DNA of 64,000 bases from Larus michahellis (lineage: Eukaryota > Chordata > Aves > Charadriiformes > Laridae). The stretch covers positions 11,992,992 through 12,056,991 of the forward strand of contig NC_133897.1 in the NCBI RefSeq assembly GCF_964199755.1, read 5' to 3'. The position numbers and the translations under genes are program-made. Under the pieces are notes generated by a model that was not told the origin of the DNA, made no database searches, and saw only the letters and a list, made by a program, of their open reading frames with translations. Positions 1 through 12,984 of this stretch are shown here, piece by piece; within the stretch, counting starts at the first letter, position 1; each line of letters begins with the position of its first letter.

Positions 1-3000
1 CCTTAACTGTGTGAAGCTGGCATGGTACTGCACCTGCTGAAAGTTTTCAGCCGAGTACTATTTAAAAAAGAAATCAATAACTGAACTGCTGATTATGAGA
101 AAAACATGGTCTCCTCTAATCTTTGAACAGCCTATTTTCCTTCCAGTGCACATGCCATTATCTCAGTAGTGCTAATGGGATTTGGAACCACGTGTCCAGG
201 GACCATGCCTGTCTCTGGGACCTCTCCGAGAGATACGGAGCATTTGCAATTCTCATTGACCTTAACAAGAATAAGTTTTAGGTCTTAAACACCGCTTTTT
301 TTTTTTTTCCTTTTTTTTTCAGGTTACATATAGTAGTGTTATGGCAGAAAATCTGGACTGTGAAAAAGAAAGTGGAAACTTTTAAAAGAGATCTGAGCTA
401 GGTCTGTACATATGCAAGTAGTCACACTGACATAGAGATTGCACTATCAGTCAGTGTTAGAGAAGAAAAAGAACAAAATTAAATTACATTTAAAAAGAAA
501 TAATAAAAACCCTCTGAAAAACCATCAGTAACAAGTTTTATGCATTTTCTGATTTTTATTTCTTCACATTTTCTTTGTCTTTCTTTGAGTCTCATCCAGT
601 AAGGTCTCCCTCCCACTCCCTCCGTCTGGAATATGAATCTATCTCTTTGCATACTTTCGCTACAACTTACTTTTCAACCCTGTCCCCAAAGCTCCTGAAA
701 TTTCAGTGGTTAATTGAACTGAATGTGGAATGCTTCCAAGCCTACCTCGTCCTCATTGGTTTGACAATGTTCCTCTGCTCTGGTCATTAGTACAGCGTGA
801 CCCTGCAGAACTAACTCAGCCATGAAGCAAGTTAATCAGTAAATGAACAGAGTTCTTGAACAGAGAAGTTTTATCCTGAGTTCACCAAAGCAATTATGTG
901 TTAATTAATTCTCTGCCAGGCACAAAGTAAGACAAATATAGGAAGTATGATCTTCAGAGAAATAATTTTCTGAGGAGAAGGTCAAATCCTAAACTGATGT
1001 AAATTGTCATAGCTCCCTTTACTTACATTGAGCCGTTACGATTTGTATCTTCTGAGGATCTGTCCCTATTATAAGAGGATTCACCATTTTAATTTTATTC
1101 TTAATCCTAATAACCAATAGGAAATCCATGCCAGCTGAGCCTTTCTTCAAAGAAATAATGAGTTTCCTCTGAAAACTGCTTCATAGGACTTAAATTATAA
1201 ATAACAAATGTGGTATATCTCCATTTTCTACACATACACAGATGTGTCTCATATTAGACAACATATAAATATATATCTAGAGCCTGACTTTTTTTAATGT
1301 TCAGTTCCTTACAAACTTATACAAGTAACTTACTAAAAAGAGACAGCATTAAAATCCCCGGGAATATGCAGACTGACTTTGGATTATATATTTTCTTATA
1401 TTTGAAAAATTAACTCCTATGAGCATAACTCAAGCAGAGCATAGTTCAGCGTGCTGCACAAGCAAAACAACTTGCAAATCTCAAATGAAAAATACATCAA
1501 GAATCTGTTCTTGTTCCTACTTAAATCAGGAAGAAATTTATCATTGACTTAAATGGGAACCAAAGCAGGTTTTACACTGAGCAACCTCTTCGCTATTTCA
1601 GAACCCATTTTTTTAAAAATGGACACCAACTGGGGTTTTCCAGCTTTCAGATGTCCCTTTTGTAACCATTTCAAGGGATTTAATGTTCAGAGGATTCCCA
1701 AGGTTAGCCAATAAAGTCTCAAGGCACCATTATCTCAAGTCACCTTGGAAAGAAGAGGCCATCTAATCTACCAGCAGAACACTGGCTGTACATATCTCAT
1801 TAATCCTACGGCTAAGAGCCTGAGTAAAAATTGATCATTGTCAGACATTTTTTGAAACGAAAGCATTTCATATGCTGACCACGCCAAAGGTGCTGCTCAG
1901 TGTGGTTGTCTAGGCATTGTACCTTCTCAAGAAGGAAGATGTCAAGTCTTTGTGCTCCACTTCCATCATCACCCAGTTTCACTGCTCTTCAGTTGTGCTT
2001 TCAGTTCTGGAAACATATTTCTGTGAGAGTGAGATGAGAAAAGCATTTCATTCTGGACTCAGCTTAATTGCACAGGTGTAGCTGAAAGCATACTGCTTCA
2101 TGCCAAAACTTCATATCCGATATGCCTAAGGGTTTGATTAATACAAGCTTCTCAAAAGTGTAACACTGAAATGTCTTCATTGGAAAATTGACTATAATTC
2201 CTCTAAGCTAAGCCAAGTCAGACATCATATATCTCATCTATAATTATCCTGTAAAATCTCTTGCTATCTTTCCATACTTTTTGCATTCCAGATAGCCAAA
2301 CATGAATAAAATAGTAGTGATAGGTGTGTCTTCTCAGAAGCTATTATTACCTCCAAGCCCAGCAAAGTGCCCACAAAGGGGTACTTCTCAGATTCTTCTC
2401 TCTGCAGGACAATGGGATTCATATTGTTTGCAGACACAACAGACTGAACAATTGCAGGTGACGCAGAAAGGTGTAATATATGCCTGTAGGCAATCATAAT
2501 TAACTGTCACTAGTAGTCCTGATAATATGCCTGTTGCAATTACTTGGGTTGCATGTGACCAGCTGGTTATTTTACCACTCCTGGTGACATTCAACATGTA
2601 ATATTTATCAAACACTGTCCTTCATCTTTAAGTTGTGATTAATCTCTTGCTGAAGGACAGTGTTTCTTAAGGAAAACAGGGTGTTCTGAATTTTAAAGAA
2701 CACAGAGAATGTTTTTAAAAAATTAAGTACCCCAATGCCCTGTTGCATCCCTAGATACCAGAGTTCTTTGTGCAGGGTAGGTAACTGCATCTCCAGATAG
2801 ATGTATGACTGATCATTAAATCTACAAATACTCATTGCCTGCTGAAACAAAGTGCCAGCACAGAGAAAGTTTTATAGACACAGGCAGTTCTATGTACAGC
2901 TGAGCTGCTTCCAGTGGCTTTTTGTGGAAATGTGGATCTGGATCATCTAATAAAGGATTCTGCAGACTCTCCTCTATCCAGCCTACCATGTATTCTCACT

Positions 3001-5836
3001 AAACTTGTAACAATGATTTTTTTCTCTCTCTTCTTCTCCCTCACACAAACAAAATGTGATTGTGTTCTTCCTTAGTAAACAAGGATGAAAATAAATGTTG
3101 GGATTCAGTTTTGTAAAGGGAAGTATGAGTAAAAGGGGAGAGGAAGTACCCTGAAAGGATTTGGGAAAGAAACCATTGTACAAAAAAAATAATGAAATGA
3201 TAATAATAGTTTAAATATAATCCAATAAAATACAAATAAAATCCTAAACTAAAGTCACATGCTAAATTAGTATTTCTATGTACATATTGCATCTCTTCTC
3301 TTTGCCTTTTCTGTCTCTGACCCTGAAGACAACAGAGTAAGATCTTCAGGGAGGAAACGCATATTTCTATATATCCTTGCAGAATTCAGCACAATGTGGG
3401 CCTAATCCCTTTATGGCTTTTGAGAGTTAAAATAACACATAACTCCTAGCTGTCACAGTAGTAAAGTGAACTGAAGCCAAAGAAAAGCCAAGAGTACCTA
3501 CAGGGACCACTGTGAATAGGAATCGACAAGTTTCTTGGAGTTCTACCTGCTAATGTGTGCCAAAATCTCATGTTCCTGCCTGTTTGTAATTTGCTTAACA
3601 CAAAATTACTTCCATTATTTTTTTTTGCCCATAAAGTTCTGAAATGACTTATCCCTTTCACGCACAGACTGGCCTGCTTTTGTGATAACAAACTGCTATG
3701 GTAAAGAAATGAAAGGCTGGGAAGATTTAGTTCCAACTTAACACGTGTCTAAGGAAAGGTAATGGGTGATTACTGAAATTCATTGTTACTTCTCTATAAC
3801 CCTGTTCTGTTATCAAAACAACTATTTTAGCTACTTGCCTATAGAGTAGGTTAAAATATGTTTTATGTTCCTTTTTCCCCTTGACCATGCCATGAACAGT
3901 CTTTCACAATATTTTTTTCAGAAGAAAATATGCATGTTTCTTAAAAAAAATATGCCAAGTTTTCTCCTTTAGCAGATGGTGAAAATAGTTCTTATCTTGT
4001 TTCCTCATCCTTTTAGTTTCCTAGCAAAACATTTTGGCAAATCAAGAGGTATAAATAAAGATTCAGATGTTTATTGAACAGCACATAATTTAAATAAATC
4101 ATATTTATGAATGCTGAGCAGAATTGATTGCCAACATATACCCTTTGGGCCTGAGTTTGTTATCTGATGTTTATCTCAGACTGGAAAACACAGTGTGTGA
4201 ATCATTTATCCATTTTTGTACTCTCCTTTCTCTCATTTTTTAAAATTTTCCAAATCACTATTTAAAGTAAAAACCCCATTACTTTGAAATGTACTAGCAT
4301 GCCCAACAAGTTCGGCATGTGGGAACCTGAAATAATTAAAGAACAGTAATTAACAATTAAACTAATCAAATAAACCCTCACTATTTTCCCCATTCCCTCT
4401 CCAAATAATGGAACACAAAGAAATTCTTACATTGCAACATTGGGCTTTCAAAAATTTGGCTTTTCACCCTGTTGGAAGCAGGCTGCCCAGACCCGGACAA
4501 TTCAAACTCTCCGAGCCACGCTGGCAAACCCAGTAGCTGCTTCCACGTTCTCACCATCACTGCTATTTTTTCCAGGCTGACCTTGATTACTTTACTCCCA
4601 TCCATACTGTCGATAAGCGATCTAGTACAACATTTGCAGGGTCTGGGAGAAAAAGAGAAAAAACAATTTCAACACTGAAGGCCAAACTGCGGGACTGTCA
4701 CTGATAGTAGCTTCGTAGGATAAGCAATCTATAGACCTGAGAAGAAATTGCAAACACTCTTTAACTTTCTTGTGTGCTTTCAAAGGGGGGAAAAAGAATC
4801 GAACAAAGAATGTACAACTACTCAAACAAGATATCCGAAATAAACCTCAAAACCACATAGTGAACGGATTTTTATACCTTATTTTTATAACTGCAATTGC
4901 AATGAAACTTAGTAGGAAAGACTTGTAGTCCTTTAAGATGCCCGTGCAAATAAGGTGCAGCTAGGGTTTTTTAGCATTGAATGGTATGTTCGTAGATGGC
5001 AAACTCATACAGCCTGATGTACAGGTGTTAGTATCCACAGCAAGACTTGATTTCTTTCTCATTTACATTTTGATACGTGTACTAAAGCGGATGGACTACA
5101 CATTCAGCAATGTCTCAGCCTATTAAAAACTTTATGTGCTGCATGCTATGTACCTCTGATATGCACCAAGTCTGAAGACCTTCTCTCTTACACAGCTTTC
5201 ATAACTGCAATTATGTCTCCTTTCTCATCACCTCCTAATGTTCCCCTTTATCACCTCCTGCAATCTCTCATTACATTATAGTTTTTATATGAATACAGTT
5301 ACTAAAAGCTTCACTTTTCCCAAAATAGAATTTCTCTTTCTTCCCTGGCTTTGTTTCTGGAATACTTTTAAAAATTATTTTAGGTAAGAACATTTAAAAG
5401 AAGATCCACCTCAAAATGAATGTATTGCCATTGGTTGAAATTGTTTTAAAACTAGATAAGTAGCAATTTTCTGAAATGTTTGAATCTCCAGTCAGCAAAA
5501 TTAAATCACCTTGTTCTCAGCGTCACGTTCCCAAGGTAAATAGTATCTGAAAAAAAAAAAAAAATGGTGACTATGGCAACAAATATAACCAACTTCTAAA
5601 ACACATTTTCAGAAAAGATTGTTTAAAGAATTCGCTCAAAAGGCACACAGAGAACATCACCAGAAAATGCTTCCTTTGGTCTCAAACTGAGCATCTGCAC
5701 AGATGGAGCAGTGAACACTCTGATCTTTATCAAGGAGATGAGAGGAGTCACTGGTGTTTCCATTTAGTAAGGATGCTACTGAATCCCCTTCCTAATGGAT
5801 TTGAGTCGTATGATGAATTATGATATCATAATCTTA
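1..5836. other. AT-rich intergenic DNA, no gene seen
   Basis: No open frame exceeds about 100 codons and none has recognisable protein character. The stretch holds short homopolymer runs (T near 298-310 and 312-320, A near 5552-5564) but no tandem array. A phrase near 1540-1560 resembles an old dispersed amniote repeat, too decayed to assign. I see no promoter island, splice-bounded coding exon or RNA gene. Confidence 0.6.
5832..5836. repeat. Left target-site duplication of the solo LTR
   Basis: The five bases TCTTA directly precede the TG that opens the LTR. They match the five bases TCTCA directly after its CA end, with one mismatch. A 5-bp duplication is the length usual for ERVL integrations. 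Confidence 0.6.
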
Positions 5837-6397
5837 TGTACTGATTTTGACTGGAATGGAACTAATTTTCTTCATAGCAGCTCTTATGGTGCTCTGGTTT
5901 GGATTTGTGATGAAAACAGTGCTGATGGCACAGACATGTTTTAGCTATTGCTGAGCAGTGCTTATGCAGCTGCTCCACCAGCGAGGAGGCTGGGGGAGCA
6001 CAAAGGGTTGGGAGGGGACACAGCTGGGACAGCTGACACCAGCTGACCAAAGGGATATCTATGGGCCGTGCTCAGCAATAAAACCTGGGGGAAGGAGGAG
6101 GAAGGAAGAATGTTTGGAGTTATGGCATTTGTCTTCCCAAGTCACCATTACACATGATGGAGCCCTGCTTTCCTGGAGATAGCTGAACACCTGCCTGCCT
6201 GCCGACAGAACTGGTGAATGAATTCCTTATTTTGCTTTTCTTGGGCCTGTAGCTTTGCTTTACCTATTAAATTATCTTTCTCTAAACCCAGGAGTTTTCT
6301 CACTTCTACCCTTTCAATTCTCTCCCCCACCCCACTGCAGGGCAGGGAGCAAACGGCTGTGTGGGACCGAGCTGCCTGCTGTGGTTAAACCACAACA
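5837..6397 (+). mobile_element. Solo LTR of an avian ERVL-type endogenous retrovirus
   Basis: A 561-bp block begins with TG (5837) and ends with CA (6397), and is flanked by imperfect 5-bp duplications. I recognise its order of parts from common bird LTRs. A U3 starts with the segment around 5851-5880. A decayed TATA-type box lies at about 6076-6083 (CAATAAAAC where related copies have a better TATA). A purine-rich GGGGGAAGGAGGAGG segment follows. The R/U5 part has ATTAAA at 6266-6271 and then pyrimidine-rich DNA ending in a GTGGTTAAACCAC palindrome at 6381-6393. No internal retroviral genes lie on either side, so this is a solo LTR left by recombination. It could once have acted as a promoter or polyadenylation site on the + strand. 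The family assignment is from memory, without a library search. Confidence 0.85.
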
Positions 6398-6402
6398 TCT
6401 CA
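6398..6402. repeat. Right target-site duplication of the solo LTR
   Basis: TCTCA immediately follows the CA end of the LTR and pairs with TCTTA at 5832-5836 with a single transition. This supports the chosen element boundaries. Confidence 0.6.
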
Positions 6403-9400
6403 AAATGACAAAATCACTCATTATGATAGAAAAGCATGCATCCATCCACAGGCAGTATAATCAGGTCAGCTTTCTATTTTCAGTGCTTCACCAAGACTTA
6501 GCAAATTGTCCTTTCAAATGCAGACCCAGACACAGTTATTCATACTTTGGAGCTGGCCAGGAGAATGATCTCAGACCACGCACACCAGGAGCACCAGTGC
6601 TTTAAGGCACGTAGCTATGGCAGTGAGCTCTATCTGCTCTTTTTCTTTAAGATGCTCCTTCTTAGTTTGCTTTTAGCTGTTCTTGCATGAAAGTCTTGCG
6701 ATTTTCTTCCTGTCAAACTCAAGCAATGGGGTTAGCAGAATCATATTTATGTACAATGAAGTAGAAAGCAATGGTTTGAAAGCAATCACCAGTTGACTGT
6801 GGCAGTATGTACTCTGTGTTTGCCTGCCAGGCATCTATTTTACATTTTGCACAAATATGCAGGGCTGAGTGTTTTGTGCAAAGGTTTAACTGCTGCCCTC
6901 TCCCCACAAACTGATAGCTCACAAATTATTAAAAAAAACAACAAAACAAACCAAAATCTTAGCAAATAAAATACAGACCCAGCTTCAGACAAATGTTTCT
7001 AATATTCGATTAAGACCACACCAGCATAATGCTGATCCCCTCCTGAGCGATGTCCACTCAGGTGTAAAGGTTTGTGCCTCCACTGTCTTCCCTCTTCCCT
7101 TGAAGTCCTTCTCTGTGACGGAAGACTCACACTGTCAGTGAAGTTAAAGGAACAATATGAAGAGTGGTAAGGAAAAAAGATAAAATGAGAAAAAAATAGG
7201 CAAGAGAACAAGGTTGGTGAAAAAAATATTACTCTTCTGGTCTCTCTTTTCCCTGGCTGATCTCTCTAGCTGAGCAGGGTCTCAGGTCCTTCCTGTCCTC
7301 ACTTTCCTGGCTGTCACCAACACCACTGCATAACAGAGAGAAAATTAATGCTACTGTCCCCAAATAGGTGGGCATGTGCCTGTTTCCTCCTTTAAGAATC
7401 CCTCTCCTGTTCTGGTACAGCACAGGATGTATTTCATTTGTGATCCCTTTCCCATTGAGTAAGGCAGAGAACTCTCTCCACGGGGTTTCACTGGAATTCA
7501 GATTAGGCTTTTACTGGATGAGAGAGAGGTTTACTTCTTGTCACATTCATTTTAGCACTACAAAAACTTCCCAAGGTAGTAAGCAGGCCCTAGCTCATTT
7601 ACAACTCAGAAATTCAGCTAACTTTGAAACTTAGTAGAATGAGAGTGATTTATTGAATTTGCTAGAAAGAATGGAGTTTCCTGTTCTGTCTTGCTAAATC
7701 ACTTTTGTAAAATATCAAAAGTGGGCTCCTATTTCTCTTTTGTATGCATGCCTGTAAAAACAACCTCCAAAATGATGAGATTATTTTTCTAAGTTTCAAT
7801 GTAAACAGAAGAAATGGAACAACTCTAAAGGCCTCACTCAAGCTAAATGTTCTTGACTTCTAAGGGGCTTTAAATTCCCTCTGAATTCAGAGATGTAGAG
7901 TGTGGCCTTACAGGGGGTCCAACAGTACAGATGGAATGGAAACATGAAAGCATAAGGAATCATTCATGATTTTTTTTTTTTTGACTCTTAGAGTTACACT
8001 AACAAATTTTGGCATTGCAGGGACTCTTAATATGTTTTACAAAGAGCATTCAAAATTCTAAACATTTACAAATGGTTCTCAGCAGGTAACAAAAAGTATT
8101 TTAAGATGGCATCGTAACTTGAATGTGCTCAGTGTCTCTTTGCCTATGTACTGTGTTTAAGGACTTGACATCTGTTTATGGCCAAAAAAATTGCATGTGA
8201 CTTTTAAAACTTATACTGTTATACCTTTATTTAGATGTGTAAGTACTACAATCTTCATAGCCTCAATAAAAGAGAGATGGATACAATATTATTTGGTATG
8301 TATGTTGGGAATCATATCCCCTTTTTTCACATTGTCCCTTTCCTGAATTCCAGAGATATTGACTTACAACTTGTTGCACTTTCTGAAAGATAGCACAATG
8401 CATATTTAGACTTGTCTGAAAATAAGAATTATTTTCCAAAAATAAACTGCAGAACAGGGGAAGATCAGTAATATCTCTCTGTAACAGAAATAATCAGTAC
8501 GATCTGTCTTTTGTTGTTGAATTAAAAGATTCACAAATATGTTGCTGTAAACCACAGGCATGCTGAGCAATAATCTTTTGGAGGACAGACAGCTTCCCTG
8601 GTTCTAATATGACAAACAGCAGTAGAGTTTCACTATCCCCTCTCTATTTCATAGTACAGGAGGAACACTATATATTAATGCCAAACGTTTTCATTATAAG
8701 CCTCAATCTAAAAAATATGTAATTTGTCGGATGAAATCTGCCATAGCTGCTTCCTTTCCAGGACAGCTCTAAAGAAAAGTTTAATCAATTCTATTTAGCC
8801 ATTTTTAATATCCAAGAGAGAAAGAAAATGAACACACGACAGCTGTTGCTATTACTACAGGCCCTACTTTTTTAGTTTCCATTTTTCACATTGTGTTTTC
8901 CCAAGAAATAGGATATAAGGAGCTTAAGGTTGTATTAACTTTTCTGACATACAAAACTTATTTTTATACATTTATTTTTAACATTTCTAACATTGTTAAT
9001 TAAGACAGGTTGTATGTGTATGCTTAAATAAATTGTTCAGATATTACTGTGCTTGCCAACTCAAACATGTCTTGAAAAGTTAAAAAAGCTGTTTAGGAAG
9101 AAGTTCCTAAATGTTTGAAAACCATGGGCTTTCAATACACAAAACTTGAGTTTTCAATTTTTATTTTTAATATATATTATGATGAGGCCTAAATAGTGAA
9201 CAAATTAATGCCTTTCACACACAAATAGGCACTAGACAGGATGCATTTAATTCTGGCAATTGTGAACTGTATACCATGAATGCATATTCAAATCCACCTC
9301 TCGTTGCTTGCTAGGCTCGTAGCTGCTTTGCAAACAGTTTCCTCACGTTAGTATTAACAAAATTATTTATTTAGGGCAATGGTTACAGGAATTCTGCTCT

Positions 9401-11489
9401 AATTTCAGGCTTGTCTGTAAAGGAATTATTTTTAGGAATAACTGGACTCACATATAATTCTATAAATTGGAGTATGCAGATAGTATAAACAGAGAGGCAA
9501 TGTCTATATTGCTAAACTAAGCAGTGCTAAGGTCCAAGCACAGGCACTGGCATGTGGTCACCAGTCTTGCCAAATGGTTAATATGGTCTCTGAAGGCAAA
9601 AAAAAAGACCAAGCAGGACTAAGGGCAGTACAAGCCAGACACTATTCCCAAAAGGCTGTTTAGTTGAGAACATCGTATTTTGGAGGTAACAGAGTTTAGC
9701 CACATGAATGTAAGCTACGATGTGTAGGTTGGTTTCAGGGCTAGGTAACAGTCAGGGACATATTTTATTTACTACTACAGACAGTGCTGTTTCTATGAGT
9801 AAAATACTAACCCAAACTTCTATTCAAAGACTTTTTAGAGGCCATTTTGTTCTTCACTACCTCTTTTTGAAGCCTCAGCTACAACAAATGAATTTCGCTT
9901 CTCAACAGTGTCCACCAGCTAAACCTTAAGTCAATGGCATAACAACTTTCTTGTAGACTTACTGCTTCGAATACAGCAAAGGCTTTTTGGTTTTGATTTG
10001 GTCTTCAACTTCTTACTCCTCCTCTAATCCATTCTACCTTACCTTACCTATTGCAACAAAATCCTGCTTTCATTAACTACACAAGTTCATGTTCAACTAA
10101 TTATCCAGCATGACCGCCAGCTCCTTTCACAGTTTCTAAACTACTAAGTCACGTCATACATTCCCTAACCGTATAACTCTGGCCTGTATCCTTTGTTTCT
10201 GGGAGGAAAAATAATTTTTTTTTTTTAAAGAAGGGACCATCTGTGAGAAAGGTTGGAAGCATATCTTTAAAGAAACACAACACTTATTTAATTGGCACTT
10301 GAGCAGGATTCCCTGGATCTCTAGAGACTTACGGGAGAAAGAATGAAAAAGTGGTGTCTGTATGTCTGTCCCAACACCTTGGAGCTGTGCTAAACCATTC
10401 AAAGGCAATGTTATTTCCAAAGTGAATGCAATATAGTTGTCATCTAAAAGGGAAAACGTTCACATAAATAACTGAGAGGAAAAGTAACATGACCTACAGA
10501 TAAGGACTGAAATATGGGAATGATAAATCTTTCCTTTTATGTTAACAAATGAAGAAAATTAGCACTAGTCCAGCACTAAGAAGAGGCTATAAAACACACA
10601 AATACTAGAAATAAAATACGTGAATTTATTTCTCAATGTGAAAAATTTAGTAAGTGCAGGTATTGAACACAAAATATATTATCAAGATTGCCCTGAGTGA
10701 CACATGCATGCAGTTCAGCATGTCAAAATATGATTCTTTTTATTTTTGTACTCAGGATTGAGGAAATTCAGCGGAACATTTTTAAACTCAGCAATTCAAG
10801 ATATTCAATCACTATTTCAATGATAACTGTGTTTTAGTTACCCAGGTGATAGGTAACCACGACTTCTAAATAGTACGTCAGGTAAATTTAGGAGCTATGT
10901 CAAAATCCCACATTATTCTTATTAAAGTGAATGGGGTGTTAATAAATTATTTTTTTAATGAGAAATCTTCTAAGTGATTGCATTGCCCTTTGCTGAACAT
11001 AATGCAGCTATTGGCCAAGATAAATAGAAAAATATATAAATAATATCTATTACTTGTGACTTATACATAATACATATCCTGCATGACATATAAGATCAAA
11101 CAATATACAATCTATTTGTCCCAGCACTCTTTTCAAATGGCATCATTTCAAAGAGTCCCAGTGTGTAAGTGCCACGTTGGTTAACTTGTCATGGCATTCA
11201 CTTCGAGTTCCGTCAGTGTAAGAAGGCTGTTAGTGATAGGAGAATTAGACTTGAATATTACAATTGGTTTTGAGCAGGTGATTCCTTAGAGAATGCAACG
11301 AAAATTAAATCGGTGATACTGGATCAACACTAATTTATCTTATCCAACATATTACCTTTAACTCTGGATATCAGAAAATGCTTTCAAATAATAACAGAAT
11401 GGCAGATGTAGATATTTTTTGTTCCTACATCAGCTTTCATCTGGACCATAGTGGTTCAAAACTGACAAAAATATTGCTATTAATTATGA
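6403..11489. other. AT-rich intergenic DNA, no gene seen
   Basis: Only short open frames of up to about 90 codons occur, without recognisable domains. There are A/T homopolymer runs (for example T near 7970-7981 and 10207-10216) and a small TTACC tandem near 10036-10050. I see nothing else that I can support. Confidence 0.6.
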
Positions 11490-12240
11490 CTATGCTGTAC
11501 AGCCAAACAGTGGTATCTCCAGGAGGTTTATTCAAGCTGCAGATGACATCAGGATACATCAAAGCTGCAAGCACATCACGATGGCTTCATGCCAGGCCAG
11601 CTTCAGTCTGGTAGGGACCTTTTTCTCCGGCAATGTGTTCGCTTCAAGAGCAGCTCTGTTCCAGAAACAATTTCGCCTCTTTTGCGTGGCATCACAACTG
11701 GCATAACAAGCTGTGTGACACTGGAGCTAATGCCATGCAAAACATTGTGTTCCTGAAAATCAGAGCTTGGGAAAAAACTGTATGGAGCCACAGCTGGGTA
11801 GCTCTGCACATGATCCACTTGGGTCCAACAAGGCTGATTAGCTTCAGTTCAGTACTTGTGGTAACACATTACCTCTTTCAGAAACATTTGGATGTCTCTG
11901 CTCTATACACGACAGAAGTCTGTTTTCTGGAAAGGCTTGTTATTCCCAGAGAAGTACCACATGAATGCATGGAACCAGCCTGGGCCCAGCACTACATCGG
12001 AGCTAACAAGCCAACTTTGAATACAGAAGGCTTTGAAGTGCAGGGCAGACACAGAGTATCTTTGCAAAAATTAGCTCAAAGCCAGGGCTGGACAAAACCC
12101 AGTCAAACCCAGCTTGTCATGAACTCAGTGCGAAGGCACTTGGATGTCTCTGCATGCTCCTAACGCGTGCTGTAACACCTCCCCTATCCATGTTTTTCCA
12201 CTCTTGGAATGATGGACCCCACTTGCCTTAAATACAGGAC
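11490..12240 (-). repeat. Unclassified interspersed-repeat-like block, possibly an old LTR
   Basis: This block has higher GC than its flanks and a compositional edge on both sides. It contains an unusually long open frame on the + strand (11633-12163, 176 codons), whose translation shows no domain I know. A 14-base motif, TTGGATGTCTCTGC, occurs twice (about 11888 and 12140). Read on the - strand, the low-coordinate end carries AATAAA (about 11528-11533), which would fit the R/U5 end of an LTR. I could not find convincing TG/CA ends with a target duplication. Alternatives are a degraded gene fragment or a low-copy repeat of another class. Confidence 0.3.
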
Positions 12241-12984
12241 ATTTCTTTCTTATTATTGGCTATGCTGGCATTTAATGTGATGCACAATGCAATTATAACA
12301 TTCATAATGTCTCCTTATTTAAAAACTCTAGTTTTGTAATTATTTTAATAATAAAAAGCACTACTTATTTCCTCAGAGTCATAGTTGTTTTTTTCTGGCA
12401 AATGATGTGTCTCCAGTTACTGCATCCTCATAAAATAACAATCGGTCCTATTTCAGTCCAAAAGCAAATTTAATTTGTATTTGTTTTGCACAGATATAAA
12501 TTATTTTAGATATTACACCAAGACTGGACAAACCTGTGTGAGATAAATTTGGTGTACACTTGGACATTAAAACTTTTTTTTATGTTACTTGTTATGGCAC
12601 CTGCTCTCATATCGAAACTACAGTAGCCGGATGACACAAAGTATGAAACCTGTACAAACTCACTCTGTTGTTTTCAAATAGTTAAAAAACAAGAAGCTAC
12701 GTTTCCTTTGGCAGACTCTGTGCTGAATCAGGCGTACAGTTTTCATGAAGCAACATGCTGGCGTAAACACATGTCATGTCATATGTCATAAACATATGTC
12801 AGTTTACTCACAGGTAAACTTTTTAGGATAAACTTCTATTCCCAGTTGTGCATGAAAATGTAAAGAGAGAACATAGTGAGAAAAAAAGCATTTTGTATCT
12901 TAATCTACAACTATATTTGGCAGGCTTTTCTATTTTGTTATTAACAGTTATTATACCCACAAGGTACTCACACATAGAAATGCA
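12241..12984. other. AT-rich spacer before the CR1, no gene seen
   Basis: Low-complexity AT-rich sequence. Near 12772-12801 there is a small cluster of ATGTC and CATATGTCA repeats. No coding signal or RNA gene is apparent. Confidence 0.6.

Noticed and set aside
6255..6605. 116-codon + strand open frame
   Set aside because: Its first half lies in the R/U5 part of the solo LTR and it crosses the LTR end into unrelated flank, so it is a chance frame.
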